Source of the DNA: Colwellia polaris
GTDB taxonomy: Bacteria > Pseudomonadota > Gammaproteobacteria > Enterobacterales > Alteromonadaceae
Assembly: GCF_002104515.1 (NCBI RefSeq)
Contig: NZ_NBOE01000002.1
Span: 248,001-312,000, forward strand
Reading direction: 5' to 3'
Length of the DNA: 64,000 nt
The notes below the pieces were generated by a model that was not told where the DNA came from, made no database searches, and saw only the letters and a list, made by a program, of their open reading frames with translations. The position numbers and the translations under genes are program-made. Below are positions 45,201 through 54,287 of the stretch, piece after piece (position 1 is the first letter of the stretch; each line of letters opens with the position of its first letter).

Positions 45201-48200
45201 GGCTCAAGGGTTAGTAACCTTGAATGTGGGTGTTAATGTTGCGCAAGACAGTGTAGGGAACTTTAATATTGCAGCGGTACCGGTTGTCAGTTTATTTGAT
45301 ACAACACGTCCATCTATCGCCATTCAAGGTGTGCAGCCGCAAAACATTACGCCATTTACTGCCACCTTTACGTTTAGTGAAGCGGTAGCTGACTTTATTG
45401 TCAGTGATATTACACTGACCAATGCCACAGCGAGCGCTTTTACTACGGTAAGTAGCAGCAGTTATACCGCGTTGATCACCCCAATAGCCGATGGCACGAT
45501 CACCTTGAATGTGAATGCCAATGTTGCCCAAGATGTTGCTGGCAACTTAAACACAGCGGCCACACAAGTGAGCACAGAATTTGATGCTATTTTACCAACG
45601 GTAACGATTCAAAATGTCCCAGCGAATTCAAACACGGCATTTACGGCAACGTTTGCTTTTAGTGAAGCCGTAACCGGTTTTGAAGTCGGCGATATCTCGC
45701 TCATTAATGCCACAGCGAGCGCTTTTGCTACGGTAAACAGTAGCACGTATACCGCTTTGATCACGCCATCGGCTCAAGGGTTAGTGACCTTGAATGTCGG
45801 AATTAATGTCGCGCAAGACAGTGTAGGGAACTTTAATATTGCTGCCGTACCGGTTGTCAGTTTATTTGATACAACACGTCCATCTGTCGCCATTCAAGGT
45901 GTGCAGCCACAAAACATTACGCCATTTACCGCCACCTTTACTTTTAGTGAAGCGGTAGCTGACTTTATTGTCAGCGATATTACACTGACCAATGCCACAG
46001 CGAGCGCTTTTACTACGGTAAGTAGCAGCAGTTATACCGCGTTGATCACTCCGATAGCCGATGGCACGATCACCTTGAATGTGAATGCCAATGTTGCCCA
46101 AGATGTTGCTGGCAACTTAAACACGGCGGCCACACAAGTGAGTACAGAATTTGATGCTATTTTACCAACGGTAACGATTCAAAATGTCCCAGCGAATTCA
46201 AACACGGCATTTACGGCAACGTTTGCTTTTAGTGAAGCAGTCACTGGTTTTGAAGTGGGTGATATTTCATTAATTAATGCGACAGCAAGTGCTTTTGCTA
46301 CGGTGAACAGTAGCACGTATACCGCTTTGATCACGCCATCGGCTCAAGGGTTAGTGACCTTGAATGTCGGAATTAATGTCGCGCAAGACAGTGTAGGGAA
46401 CTTTAATATTGCAGCGGTACCGGTTGTTAGCCTCTTTGATACAACACGTCCATCTGTCGCCATTCAAGGTGTGCAGCCACAAAACATTACGCCATTTACC
46501 GCCACCTTTACTTTTAGTGAAGCGGTAGCTGACTTTATTGTCAGCGATATAACACTGACCAATGCCACCGCGAGCGCTTTTACTACGGTAAGTAGCAGCA
46601 GTTATACCGCGTTGATCACCCCAATAGCCGATGGCACGATCACCTTGAATGTGAATGCCAATGTTGCCCAAGATGTTGCTGGTAACTTAAACACGGCGGC
46701 CACACAAGTGAGTACAGAATTTGATGCTATTTTACCAACGGTTACGATTCAAAATGTTCCGGCGAATTCAAACGCGGCATTTACCGCCACGTTTGCTTTT
46801 AGTGAAGCAGTCACTGGTTTTGAAGTCGGCGATATCTCGCTCATTAATGCCAGAGCAAGTGCTTTTGCTACGGTAAACAGTAGTACGTATACCGCTTTGA
46901 TCACGCCATCAGCTCAAGGGTTAGTAACCTTGAATGTCGGAATTAATGTCGCGCAAGACAGTGTAGGTAACTTTAATATTGCTGCCGTACCGGTTGTCAG
47001 TTTATTTGATACAACACGTCCATCTGTCGCCATTCAAGGCGTGCAGCCGCAAAACATTACGCCATTTACCGCCACCTTTACTTTTAGTGAAGCGGTAGCT
47101 GACTTTATTGTCAGCGATATAACACTGACCAATGCCACCGCGAGCGCTTTTACCACGGTAAGTAGCAGCAGTTATACCGCGTTGATCACCCCGTTAGCCG
47201 ATGGCACGATCACCTTGAATGTGAATGCCAATGTTGCCCAAGATGTTGCTGGCAACTTAAACACAGCGGCCACACAAGTGAGCACAGAATTTGATGCTAT
47301 TTTACCAACGGTTACGATTCAAAATGTCCCGGAAAATTCAAACGCGGCATTTACCGCCACGTTTGCCTTTAGTGAGGCAGTCACTGGTTTTGAAGTGGGT
47401 GATATCTCCCTCATTAATGCCACAGCAAGTGCTTTTGCTACGGTGAACAGTAGTACGTATACCGCTTTGATCACGCCATCAGCTCAAGGGTTAGTGACCT
47501 TGAATGTGGGAATTAATGTCGCACAAGACAGTGTAGGGAACTTTAATATTGCAGCGGTACCGGTTGTTAGCCTCTTTGATACAACACGTCCATCTGTCGC
47601 CATTCAAGGTGTGCAGCCACAAAACATTACGCCATTTACCGCCACCTTTACTTTTAGTGAAGCGGTAGCTGATTTTATTGTCAGTGATATTACACTGACT
47701 AATGCCACAGCGAGCGCTTTTACTACGGTAAGTAGCAGCAGTTATACCGCGTTGATCACTCCGATAGCTGATGGCACGATCACCTTGAATGTGAATGCCA
47801 ATGTTGCCCAAGATGTTGCTGGCAACTTAAACACGGCGGCCACACAAGTGAGTACTGAATTTAATGGAAGTCGACCGACTGTTTCAATTGAGAATGTTCC
47901 TGCTAGGGCTAATAGCAGCTTTACTGCAACGTTTTTATTCAGCGAAATAGTAATAGGGTTTGAACTCAGTGATATTAATGTTACTAACGCGAATATCGGA
48001 AATTTTACTGTTGTTGATGGCAGCACTTATACCGCAGTAGTAACACCAACAATAGATGGATTAGTGACATTAAATGTAAATGCTAATGTGGCTCAGGACA
48101 TTCAGGGGAATCTTAACACCGCAGCAACACAGGTTAGCGGTTTATATGATACGAGTAGACCAACAATAGTTATTCAAAATGTACCCGCGAATAGTTTAGA

Positions 48201-49233
48201 TGCTTTTACTGCAACATTTGAATTTAATGAAACAGTGATCGGATTTACTCTAAGTGACATAAGCTTAACGAATGCTACAGCGACTAACTTTACTGTGATT
48301 GACGGTAATACCTATACTGCGCTGATCACACCATCACTCAATGGCTTAGTTACCTTAGCTGTTAATGCTAATGTTGCACAAGATAGTGCGGGCAACCTAA
48401 ATACAGCTGCTACGCAGGTTACAAGTGAATATGATGCTAGTCGCCCTTCGGTTGTAATTCAAAATATTCCAACTGCCACCAACATTGCCTTCAGTGCTAG
48501 TTTTGTCTTTAGTGAGCCAGTCAGCGACTTTGCTGCAAATGATATAACTGTAACCAACGCCAGTATTACTAACTTTACAGTTATTGATAGCAGTAACTAT
48601 AGCGCGTTAATAACAGCGTCAATAGAAGGCAATATTACGATAGATGTAAACGAAAATGTTGCTATAGATAATTTCGGCAACTTCAATACTGCGGCAACGC
48701 AAGCTACTAGCATATACGATATTACCGCTCCCGATGTCAGCATATTAAGTGGCCCAGTAATTAATAGTGTCAACCAATTAAATTATCAAATAGAAGGTAC
48801 ATGTAGTACAAGCGACAGTGTAGTTTCAGTTACGATTAATGCTTTAGATCCAAGAACAGCGGTTTGTGATGATGGAACTTGGCAGTTAAATCAAGACTTT
48901 AGCACTATTGCCGATGGTGAAGGTGCTGTAAGCATTAATGCCAGTCAAAGTGATAATGCCGATAATATAGGTAATGCTGAACCAGTGGTTATCAATAAAG
49001 ACACTGAGGATCCAACGCTGAGTCTTGATCGCGTTATTTATAGTGAAAATGACGCATTAATATTTATTGGCAGCTCAAATACTGAAGATGGCTCAGCAGT
49101 ATCGATTATAGAATCAACAGATAATAACTTATGTAATGCAATAGTAAATACCAGGGCCTGGAGTTGTGAAAGCGAAGTTATTTTATCTGAAGGAACGTAT
49201 GATTTACGAGCTGAAGCAGAAGATGAAGCTTGA
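42217..49233 (+). CDS. Giant exported Ig-like repeat protein, N-terminal part up to an in-frame TGA
   Basis: A 2338-residue open frame, the first part of a gene whose frame continues to 51819. A signal peptide (FRLLVIFQMLVTSFNVKA) comes first. Residues about 30-470 resemble the C-terminal domain of large TadG-like proteins (SVADTEYSALLAAGIELESYL, LSLGDISAAL, VTLTDFEIYADVARANG). About 480-560 is an Ig-like linker. About 555-2170 is a run of 17 or so Ig-like Big_12-type domains of about 95 residues (TATFAFSEAVTGFEVGDISL, VAQDSVGNFN). The frame ends EDEA-TGA-NLS, where a Gly codon (GGA) is expected. If terminated here, the protein lacks its Ca-binding region and membrane tail and could be secreted or degraded. 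Confidence 0.8.
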   Translation: MDVYLKKIFSAFRLLVIFQMLVTSFNVKAVETCEAVFVASSGVATINSADAELINFITGGLLGLNIKLSVADTEYSALLAAGIELESYLDTLAVDLSVANKSDAVAANISLVQAIDAAITVLQAQGSNALAIATLNSIKVQAPVGTFSFSDVIDLNAEDSAVLSTTVNLLDFHMLIVQAFNHQNAISAQNISLNLSSLGLDGTVGPLSVSLGDISAALIAVEGPKLVSGPVGTAFTTSSIRLRILADLVDVAAAPLTLGVASVAVTLTDFEIYADVARANGTVDQLSYLSQTLRLNVTPGVASLYLGQISAADFNDRTLNSNIDYATEVSPVTIGSIDISVFGSSETIALRARANANANGSLESLNFIAPFPESQTTTAGASITNTLLSSLISNTELSLAVGPVLVDPTLLLSLVKSLVLDDILSPVISSILTNFADPVMSALGISIGNATEKVFAINGDSCIPTIDSLNTADSSPLLSGLAYRSTEDSELLTIELNNITYQEDIDFVVTNNQWSLTVPPGDSLSEGTYNVIATVTNGIDSIVDQSNAELTIDLTRPSIQIQNVPSNSSAAFTATFLFSEPVNNFTLGDILVSNGSASDFTSITSSTYTALISPIADGTVTLDVNANVVQDIAGNLNTAATQVSSTFEATRPSVVIQGVPVTSNSAFTATFVFSSNVTGFILNDISVDNGIASNFLTINGSTYTADIAPSANGVVTVDVFANVAQDGSGNLNTAATQVINQYDTVPPSVAIQSVPANSNMAFTATFAFSEAVTGFSNGDITLINATASNFTTVNSSTYSALITPLTDGLVALDVGVGVAQDSAGNLNTAATQVNSQYDTSRPSVVIQNVLAVSSAPFTATFSFSEAVTDFTVSDIAISNGAASNFSVVNSSTYSALISPSIGGTVTIDVNANVAQDIAGNQNTAAAQVSSNYIATLPTVTIQNVPENSNTAFTATFAFSEAVTGFEVGDISLINATASAFATVNSSTYTALITPSAQGLVTLNVGVNVAQDSVGNFNIAAVPVVSLFDTTRPSIAIQGVQPQNITPFTATFTFSEAVADFIVSDITLTNATASAFTTVSSSSYTALITPIADGTITLNVNANVAQDVAGNLNTAATQVSTEFDAILPTVTIQNVPANSNTAFTATFAFSEAVTGFEVGDISLINATASAFATVNSSTYTALITPSAQGLVTLNVGINVAQDSVGNFNIAAVPVVSLFDTTRPSVAIQGVQPQNITPFTATFTFSEAVADFIVSDITLTNATASAFTTVSSSSYTALITPIADGTITLNVNANVAQDVAGNLNTAATQVSTEFDAILPTVTIQNVPANSNTAFTATFAFSEAVTGFEVGDISLINATASAFATVNSSTYTALITPSAQGLVTLNVGINVAQDSVGNFNIAAVPVVSLFDTTRPSVAIQGVQPQNITPFTATFTFSEAVADFIVSDITLTNATASAFTTVSSSSYTALITPIADGTITLNVNANVAQDVAGNLNTAATQVSTEFDAILPTVTIQNVPANSNAAFTATFAFSEAVTGFEVGDISLINARASAFATVNSSTYTALITPSAQGLVTLNVGINVAQDSVGNFNIAAVPVVSLFDTTRPSVAIQGVQPQNITPFTATFTFSEAVADFIVSDITLTNATASAFTTVSSSSYTALITPLADGTITLNVNANVAQDVAGNLNTAATQVSTEFDAILPTVTIQNVPENSNAAFTATFAFSEAVTGFEVGDISLINATASAFATVNSSTYTALITPSAQGLVTLNVGINVAQDSVGNFNIAAVPVVSLFDTTRPSVAIQGVQPQNITPFTATFTFSEAVADFIVSDITLTNATASAFTTVSSSSYTALITPIADGTITLNVNANVAQDVAGNLNTAATQVSTEFNGSRPTVSIENVPARANSSFTATFLFSEIVIGFELSDINVTNANIGNFTVVDGSTYTAVVTPTIDGLVTLNVNANVAQDIQGNLNTAATQVSGLYDTSRPTIVIQNVPANSLDAFTATFEFNETVIGFTLSDISLTNATATNFTVIDGNTYTALITPSLNGLVTLAVNANVAQDSAGNLNTAATQVTSEYDASRPSVVIQNIPTATNIAFSASFVFSEPVSDFAANDITVTNASITNFTVIDSSNYSALITASIEGNITIDVNENVAIDNFGNFNTAATQATSIYDITAPDVSILSGPVINSVNQLNYQIEGTCSTSDSVVSVTINALDPRTAVCDDGTWQLNQDFSTIADGEGAVSINASQSDNADNIGNAEPVVINKDTEDPTLSLDRVIYSENDALIFIGSSNTEDGSAVSIIESTDNNLCNAIVNTRAWSCESEVILSEGTYDLRAEAEDEA
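45022..47871 (+). repeat. Five near-identical 570-bp tandem repeats
   Basis: Copies start at 45022, 45592, 46162, 46732 and 47302, in exact register (each begins at LPTVTIQNVP). Each 190-residue unit is two Ig-like domains. Differences between copies are few and mostly synonymous, and variants such as PENS/PANS and NTAF/NAAF are shuffled among copies, as expected from recent duplication and gene conversion. The flanking Ig-like domains are far more diverged. Confidence 0.92.
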
Positions 49234-51819
49234 AACTTAAGCATTATTTACTTCTCTCAAGTAGTAGACCTTGATGAAGATAATGACGGCATAGATAACT
49301 CTGTTGAAGGCTATGGCGATTCTGATAATGACGGCATACCAAATGCTCAAGACAGTGATTCTGATAATGACGGCATTCCAGATAGCGAAGAAGGTGTTGA
49401 AGACGATGACCGCGATACTATTCCTAACTATCTTGATACTAGCCTAGATGAAGACATTGATGGTATTCCTGATGTAATAGAAGGTAGTGCTGATATTGAT
49501 AACGACGGAATTATTAATGCCTTTGATATTGATAGCGACAACGATGGCATTTTAGATAGCTTTGAAGCACAAATTTCTGGTAATGATAATGACGAAGACG
49601 GTATAGATGACATTTTCGATGCTGATATTGGCGGAGATGACCCCGACGGTGATGGTATTAGTTATCAAGCTATAGATACTGACAATGATGGCATTGCTGA
49701 TTTATTAGATGCAGACTCTGATGGCGATCGTATTCCTGATGCATTGGAAGCTTTTATCGGTTTTAAAGATATAGACAATGATGGTATTTGGGATCGATAT
49801 GACCAAAGCCAAACCGGTGGTGTAGATGTCGACAACGATGGTATCGATGATTTATATGATGCAGATCAAACCAATGGTTTAGATGCTGATAACGATGGTA
49901 TTAATGACTTGTTGGTACTGCTTAACGATCACAATCAAAACTTTATACCTGATCACCTTGAAATTGATAGTGACAACGATGGAATTCATGACAGTGTTGA
50001 GGCTCAAGTGTCAGGATTCGACCACGATAATGATGGTATTGATGATACTTTTGATGCTGATCTTGCTAACGAGGTTGATACTAATGGTGACGGTATAATT
50101 GATATTTTTACCTTTATTGACACCGATGCCGATGGCGTTATCGATATGAATGATCTTGATAGCGATAATGACGGTGATACTGATGTATTTGAAGCTAATA
50201 TTCAAGACGACGATAACAATGCCATTGCCGATGCAGGAACGCCGGTGCTTACCGTAGTAATTGATACGGATACAGACAATATTCCAGACTATGTAGATTT
50301 AGATAAAAATAACGATGACAACTTTGATATTCAAGAAAATGCCTATAGCTCATTTGATCTTAACAACGATGGTCGAGTTGACATTACAGCAGATATTGAT
50401 GGTGATGGTATAGATGATTCCGTTGATGGCGACAATCAAGTATTAGGCCATGGCGATAATGCCGACAGTGATAATGATTCAGTGCTTGATGTCATTGATC
50501 AAGATGATGATAACGACGGAATAGCCGATGTTACAGAACGTGCTTTTGAAAACACAGCCAATGTAGTAAACCGCTTTTATGGTACTAACAGTGTTAGCTC
50601 TCGCGGTAAATTGAACAATGAAACACGCCGTGTTATTGACTCAGACAATGATGGAATTATCGATGAAAAAGATCGCGATAGCGATAATGACGGTATTTCT
50701 GATCTCATTGAAAATGGCAGACCTAACTTAACAGGATTAGATCATGATAGAGACGGTATTGATAATGCTTTTGACGCTGACTTTACGGGTGGTACAGATG
50801 AAGATCAAGATGGTGTTGACGATACTTATATTGTTAAAGACACAGATCAAGACTCAGTGCCTGATTACTTAGATCAAGATAGTGATAACGATAACATTAG
50901 CGACAATGTAGAGCAATTAACAGTTCCTCCATCAGGAATTGACGCTAATGGTAATGGTATTGATGACACTTTAGTCGTATTATCAAACCCCGACGGTGAC
51001 GATATTCTGAATTTTCAAGATACCGATAGTGACGGAGATAACATCAGAGATATTGATGAACAAGCCGTTGATTTTGACAGCGATGGAACCCCAAACTACT
51101 TAGACCTTGATAGTGATAATGATAATATTACCGATGCTATTGAAGGATTATCTGATTTCGATACTGACGGGGCGTCTAACTTCTTAGACCTCGATAGCGA
51201 TAACGATAATATTAGTGATGCCATTGAAGGTGAGGCAGATTTTGATACCGACGGGGCGTCTAACTTTTTAGACTTAGATAGTGACAATGATAATATTAGC
51301 GACGCCATTGAAGGAGAAGATGATTTCGATGCTGACGGGGCATCTAATTTCTTAGACTTAGATAGTGACAATGATGACATTAGCGATGAAGCTGAGGGGG
51401 AGAGCGACTTCGACAGTGATGGAGCTTCGAACTTCTTAGACTTAGACAGTGATAATGATGGTATTAGCGATAAAGTGGAAGGGGTAACTGATTTTGATGT
51501 AGATGGCTCTTCAAACTATTTAGACTTAGACAGTGATGGCGATGGCATTAGTGATGCTGAAGAGGGAGATATTGACACCGATAATGATGGCACACCTAAC
51601 TTTTTAGACCTAGATAGCGATAACGATGGTATATCTGATAAAGACGAGAATGGTGATTTTGATGCTGACGGAGTTAACGATGCTAACCAAGGCCAAGGAC
51701 AGGTTGAGAGTAGCTTGAAAGGATCAGGAAGTTTTCAAGGACCCGCTATTTTATTACTTATAATTTTATGCTTAATTCGCAACAGAAAGCGCAGTGTTAC
51801 AATGAAAATATTACTGTAA
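49234..51819 (+). pseudogene. C-terminal part of the giant protein, beyond the TGA
   Basis: An open frame of 861 codons in the same frame as the gene above. No ATG or GTG occurs in frame before about 50140; the only early candidate is a TTG at 49744 without an RBS, so independent translation is unlikely. It encodes thrombospondin-type-3-like acidic calcium-binding repeats (DSDNDGISD, DADGASNFLDLDSDND) in about 40 copies. The end, GSGSFQGPAILLLIILCLIRNRKRS, looks like a sorting/anchor tail with a hydrophobic helix and basic end. It is best read as the lost second half of one roughly 3200-residue protein, unless the TGA is a sequencing error or is read through. Confidence 0.72.
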
Positions 51820-51870
51820 AAAGTTTAAAAGCGATTTAAAAATTCATTGAGGAAAGCGCAGAAATAAGTG

Positions 51871-51920
51871 AACTCAAATTCATCAACCCACTTGTATAAA
51901 TGGGTTAAATAATTTGAGTT
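51871..51920. terminator. Hairpin after the giant gene
   Basis: AACTCAAATT (51871-51880) pairs with AATTTGAGTT (51911-51920), with an inner stem AACCCA/TGGGTT. It lies between convergent genes and can act for both. The T-run is weak. Confidence 0.6.
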
Positions 51921-51948
51921 ACTTAACGTTTTTGACTAGATAAGTCGC

Positions 51949-52197
51949 TTAAGCTTTAGGCAGAACTTTAATTTGTTCGTAGTAGCTAGCTTCTAACTCA
52001 TCATTAATACAAGTTAATAAGTAACTGTTTTTTTCTGATTCGCTTACTTCATCTTCGATAGCATCACTTTTACACTGCTCAAACAAGCTCATAATATAAT
52101 CATGTGATGCTGGCATTAATTCAGGTTCTTCGTCTTGGCTAAACGCTGCATTCGAGGTTAACGCCATAACAGTTAATGCTAAAATTAATTTTTTCAT
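51949..52197 (-). CDS. Small exported acidic protein
   Basis: About 82 residues from the ATG at 52195-52197 (GAGAT upstream; a Met four codons earlier is less likely). Signal peptide KKLILALTVMALTSNAAFSQ is followed by an acidic, helical mature part with two Cys (FEQCKSD, LLTCINDELEASY), likely to form one disulfide in the periplasm. I do not recognise the family. Confidence 0.7.
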   Translation of the reverse strand: MKKLILALTVMALTSNAAFSQDEEPELMPASHDYIMSLFEQCKSDAIEDEVSESEKNSYLLTCINDELEASYYEQIKVLPKA

Positions 52198-52271
52198 AGT
52201 AAATCTCAATAATTAATATACGTATATTTACAGGTATTACGCCTGAGTATTAAGGTACGGATATTTTTTAA

Positions 52272-52490
52272 TTACATGTCCCAGTAGTCACTTAATGAAT
52301 TAAGTTGTCTATCTAGGTATCTTTTTTCGTTTAAAGAATCTAATCGCTGTCTGATCCGGTAAGTTTGTTTAGCGGTTTTTCTAATTGCTTTTTTGTTGGC
52401 TGAACCATAGGCAATTTCAAAACCAGCAATACCAGTATCAAAATTTGAATCGTCATCAATATCAGTGTCGTCATATGTATCAATGTTCAT
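52272..52490 (-). CDS. Small PA3496-like protein
   Basis: A 72-residue protein: an Asp-rich N-terminus (YDDTDIDDDSNFDTG), then a basic helix (KKAIRKTAKQTYRIRQRLDSL) and EKRYLDRQLNSLSDYWDM. The R-L-x2-L-x-E-K-R-x-L-x-R-x-L pattern resembles the PA3496 family (called putative envelope integrity proteins), from memory only. No signal peptide. The next gene upstream is 500 bp away. Confidence 0.6.
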   Translation of the reverse strand: MNIDTYDDTDIDDDSNFDTGIAGFEIAYGSANKKAIRKTAKQTYRIRQRLDSLNEKRYLDRQLNSLSDYWDM

Positions 52491-52991
52491 TTCTTTACCT
52501 TATAAAAACATCATCGTTGTATTTTCGCCTAGATAATGTGCTCAAAATTGGTAATTGAAAAGTGAAATATTTTGCGATTATTAATCAAAAATTTTTATCA
52601 AATATAAAAATTAATCCAAAACTCTATTAATGAATAATTAGCTGCAATTATTGTGTATTTTTATTAAGTGCTAGCACTAATAAAAGGTATAAAAATCAGG
52701 TTTTTGATGGCTTTTCGATGGCATTTTGATGGGTTATTGTGGCTTTGTTAAACACAAGTTCATTTGTGTTTAATGCGAGTGTTCACTTTAAAAGTGACGA
52801 GAGGGAGATGTAATATCTACTGTTTAGAAGAGGCGCAGTGGTAATGCTTTATAGTTAAGGGTTATGCAAGCCATTAATTTTAGTTTTTTTGCTTTTACTG
52901 TTAAAGCAAAGAGTGTTGTTAGGTAAAAGACGAGTAATCGTTACTTTATTTAAACCAACGCCAAAACGTCTTCGAATACCCGAAAAAAAAC
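52491..52991. other. 501-bp gene-free region
   Basis: AT-rich. It holds the promoter of the small minus-strand gene and a perfect hairpin, TTAAACACAA/TTGTGTTTAA with a 6-nt loop, at 52748-52773. TTTGATGG and TTTCGATGG recur at 52700-52735. No RNA gene or open frame with a credible start is seen. Confidence 0.5.
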
Positions 52992-53606
52992 TTAAGTTAG
53001 GTTGTTTTTTGCTTCGCTACGTTGCTGAGCTAATATTTGTAGTTGTTTAGATTGTTGATGCAAGCTATTACGCACTAATGCTTCTTGATCTTCTTCTCTA
53101 ATATGATGAAAAATTACTTTATGTTGGTTAGTGCAATCGACTACCTCAGTACTTACAATTTCTCCAATGGCATAAATAGCGCTGTTTTCTTCAGGAAAGA
53201 ATAATTTTAATTCAATAAAGTCACCACAGTTAAAAACACTAGTCTCGTTAGCATTAAATATTAAACCACCGCCACCAAATTTAACGGCTGTAAATCTTTT
53301 ATTTTCTTCGTCTTGCTGGCCTAGAATATAACCAATTAACAAATCCATTTTTTTAGCTTGATGGTTTAAATACTCCATTAACTGGCTAGCAACACCCGCA
53401 ACGGTTTGCAGTGGACGCAAAGCGCTTTGGTCTAAAGTATTTACTTCTGAGGCAATTTTAAAAGGGGCTGGCATGGTAGTGATAAACTGCTGAAAATCGG
53501 GTAATTGACTTTTATCAATAACAGTAGCGTTAATGTTAAAAGTATAATTTATAGAAAAAAACTCATCAAATTGAGCCAGTTTTGTTTGATTTTCAGTTGT
53601 TGTCAT
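52992..53606 (-). CDS. PilZ-like protein with degenerate c-di-GMP motif
   Basis: A 204-residue cytoplasmic protein. The C-terminal half reads as a PilZ fold: FGGGGLIFNANETSVFNCGDFIELKLFFP, then IGEIVSTE and HKVIFHHIREEDQEALVRNSL. The canonical RxxxR and (D/N)xSxxG binding motifs are replaced (GGGG in place of the second), so nucleotide binding is doubtful. The N-terminal half is a helical region conserved in such proteins. It lies 41 bp downstream of a TetR gene, probably in one operon with it. Confidence 0.75.
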   Translation of the reverse strand: MTTTENQTKLAQFDEFFSINYTFNINATVIDKSQLPDFQQFITTMPAPFKIASEVNTLDQSALRPLQTVAGVASQLMEYLNHQAKKMDLLIGYILGQQDEENKRFTAVKFGGGGLIFNANETSVFNCGDFIELKLFFPEENSAIYAIGEIVSTEVVDCTNQHKVIFHHIREEDQEALVRNSLHQQSKQLQILAQQRSEAKNNLT

Positions 53607-53647
53607 AAATATATTACCTTTAAGCTGATTTAGGCTTTAGTATCGCT

Positions 53648-54256
53648 TTACTTTTTTTGGCTACTAGCGAGAAAAACGTTAACGGCACATTCACACATTT
53701 CATCAATTTGGTTTTCTTGCGCGTAAATTCCGTCAATAACTAAACGCGCTATACCATGCAAAGTAGCCCAAGTTACTTGCGCTAGCCTGAGTGAGTTTTC
53801 ATCTTGTATCATAATACCTTGTTCTTGCCATAGCTTGGTCATTTCAACTTGGTAATTGAAACTGGCGTAGGCAATTTTCTTCAAGGTATCAGTACTGTTA
53901 TTTTCTTTCCAAATTACACGACCAAACATTAGCTCGTAAAGAGAAGGATTTTGCGTGGCAAAGGCAATATAAGCGTGAACAAAGTTACGATACTTGTTTT
54001 CATTAGAAAGGTTTTCTTGTGAAAAAATTTCACTCACGCGCTTGTGCCATTGTTCAAAACCTTGTTCTGCAATGGCACAAAGTAAATCATTTTTATCGGT
54101 AAAGTGGTGGTAAGCCGCTGTGCGAGATACGCCAATACGCTCGGCTAGTTTACGAAACGACAAACCTTCAATGCCACCTTCTGTCACCATATCAGTTGCA
54201 GTGCTCACTAAAGATTTTCTTAAGTCACCGTGGTGATATTTTGTTTTAGTTACCAT
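53648..54256 (-). CDS. TetR-family regulator
   Basis: A 202-residue TetR protein: HGDLRKSLVSTATDMVTEGGIEGLSFRKLAERIGVSRTAAYHHF is the HTH, with Lys-Asn-Asp-Leu-Leu after it. The C-terminal part has FVHAYIAFATQNPSLYELMF, typical of the TetR_C_33/WHG type. It lies between the ThrE-type exporter (31 bp upstream) and the PilZ-like gene, all on the minus strand. I found no clear palindrome in its short upstream gap. Confidence 0.88.
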   Translation of the reverse strand: MVTKTKYHHGDLRKSLVSTATDMVTEGGIEGLSFRKLAERIGVSRTAAYHHFTDKNDLLCAIAEQGFEQWHKRVSEIFSQENLSNENKYRNFVHAYIAFATQNPSLYELMFGRVIWKENNSTDTLKKIAYASFNYQVEMTKLWQEQGIMIQDENSLRLAQVTWATLHGIARLVIDGIYAQENQIDEMCECAVNVFLASSQKK

Positions 54257-54287
54257 GTGGTTATTCGTTTAGTTTTATTGCTGTTCA

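Noticed and set aside
45292-47811. Series of 79-106-codon minus-strand frames at 570-bp spacing
   Set aside because: They are antisense shadows of the repeated Ig-like domains, repeated only because the sense DNA repeats.
45022-47871. CRISPR-like periodic repeats
   Set aside because: The period is 570 bp and fully coding; no short repeat/unique spacer pattern exists here or elsewhere in the window.
49231-49233. TGA read as selenocysteine
   Set aside because: Homologous repeat phrases have Gly here, not Cys, and no SECIS-like hairpin is evident just downstream.
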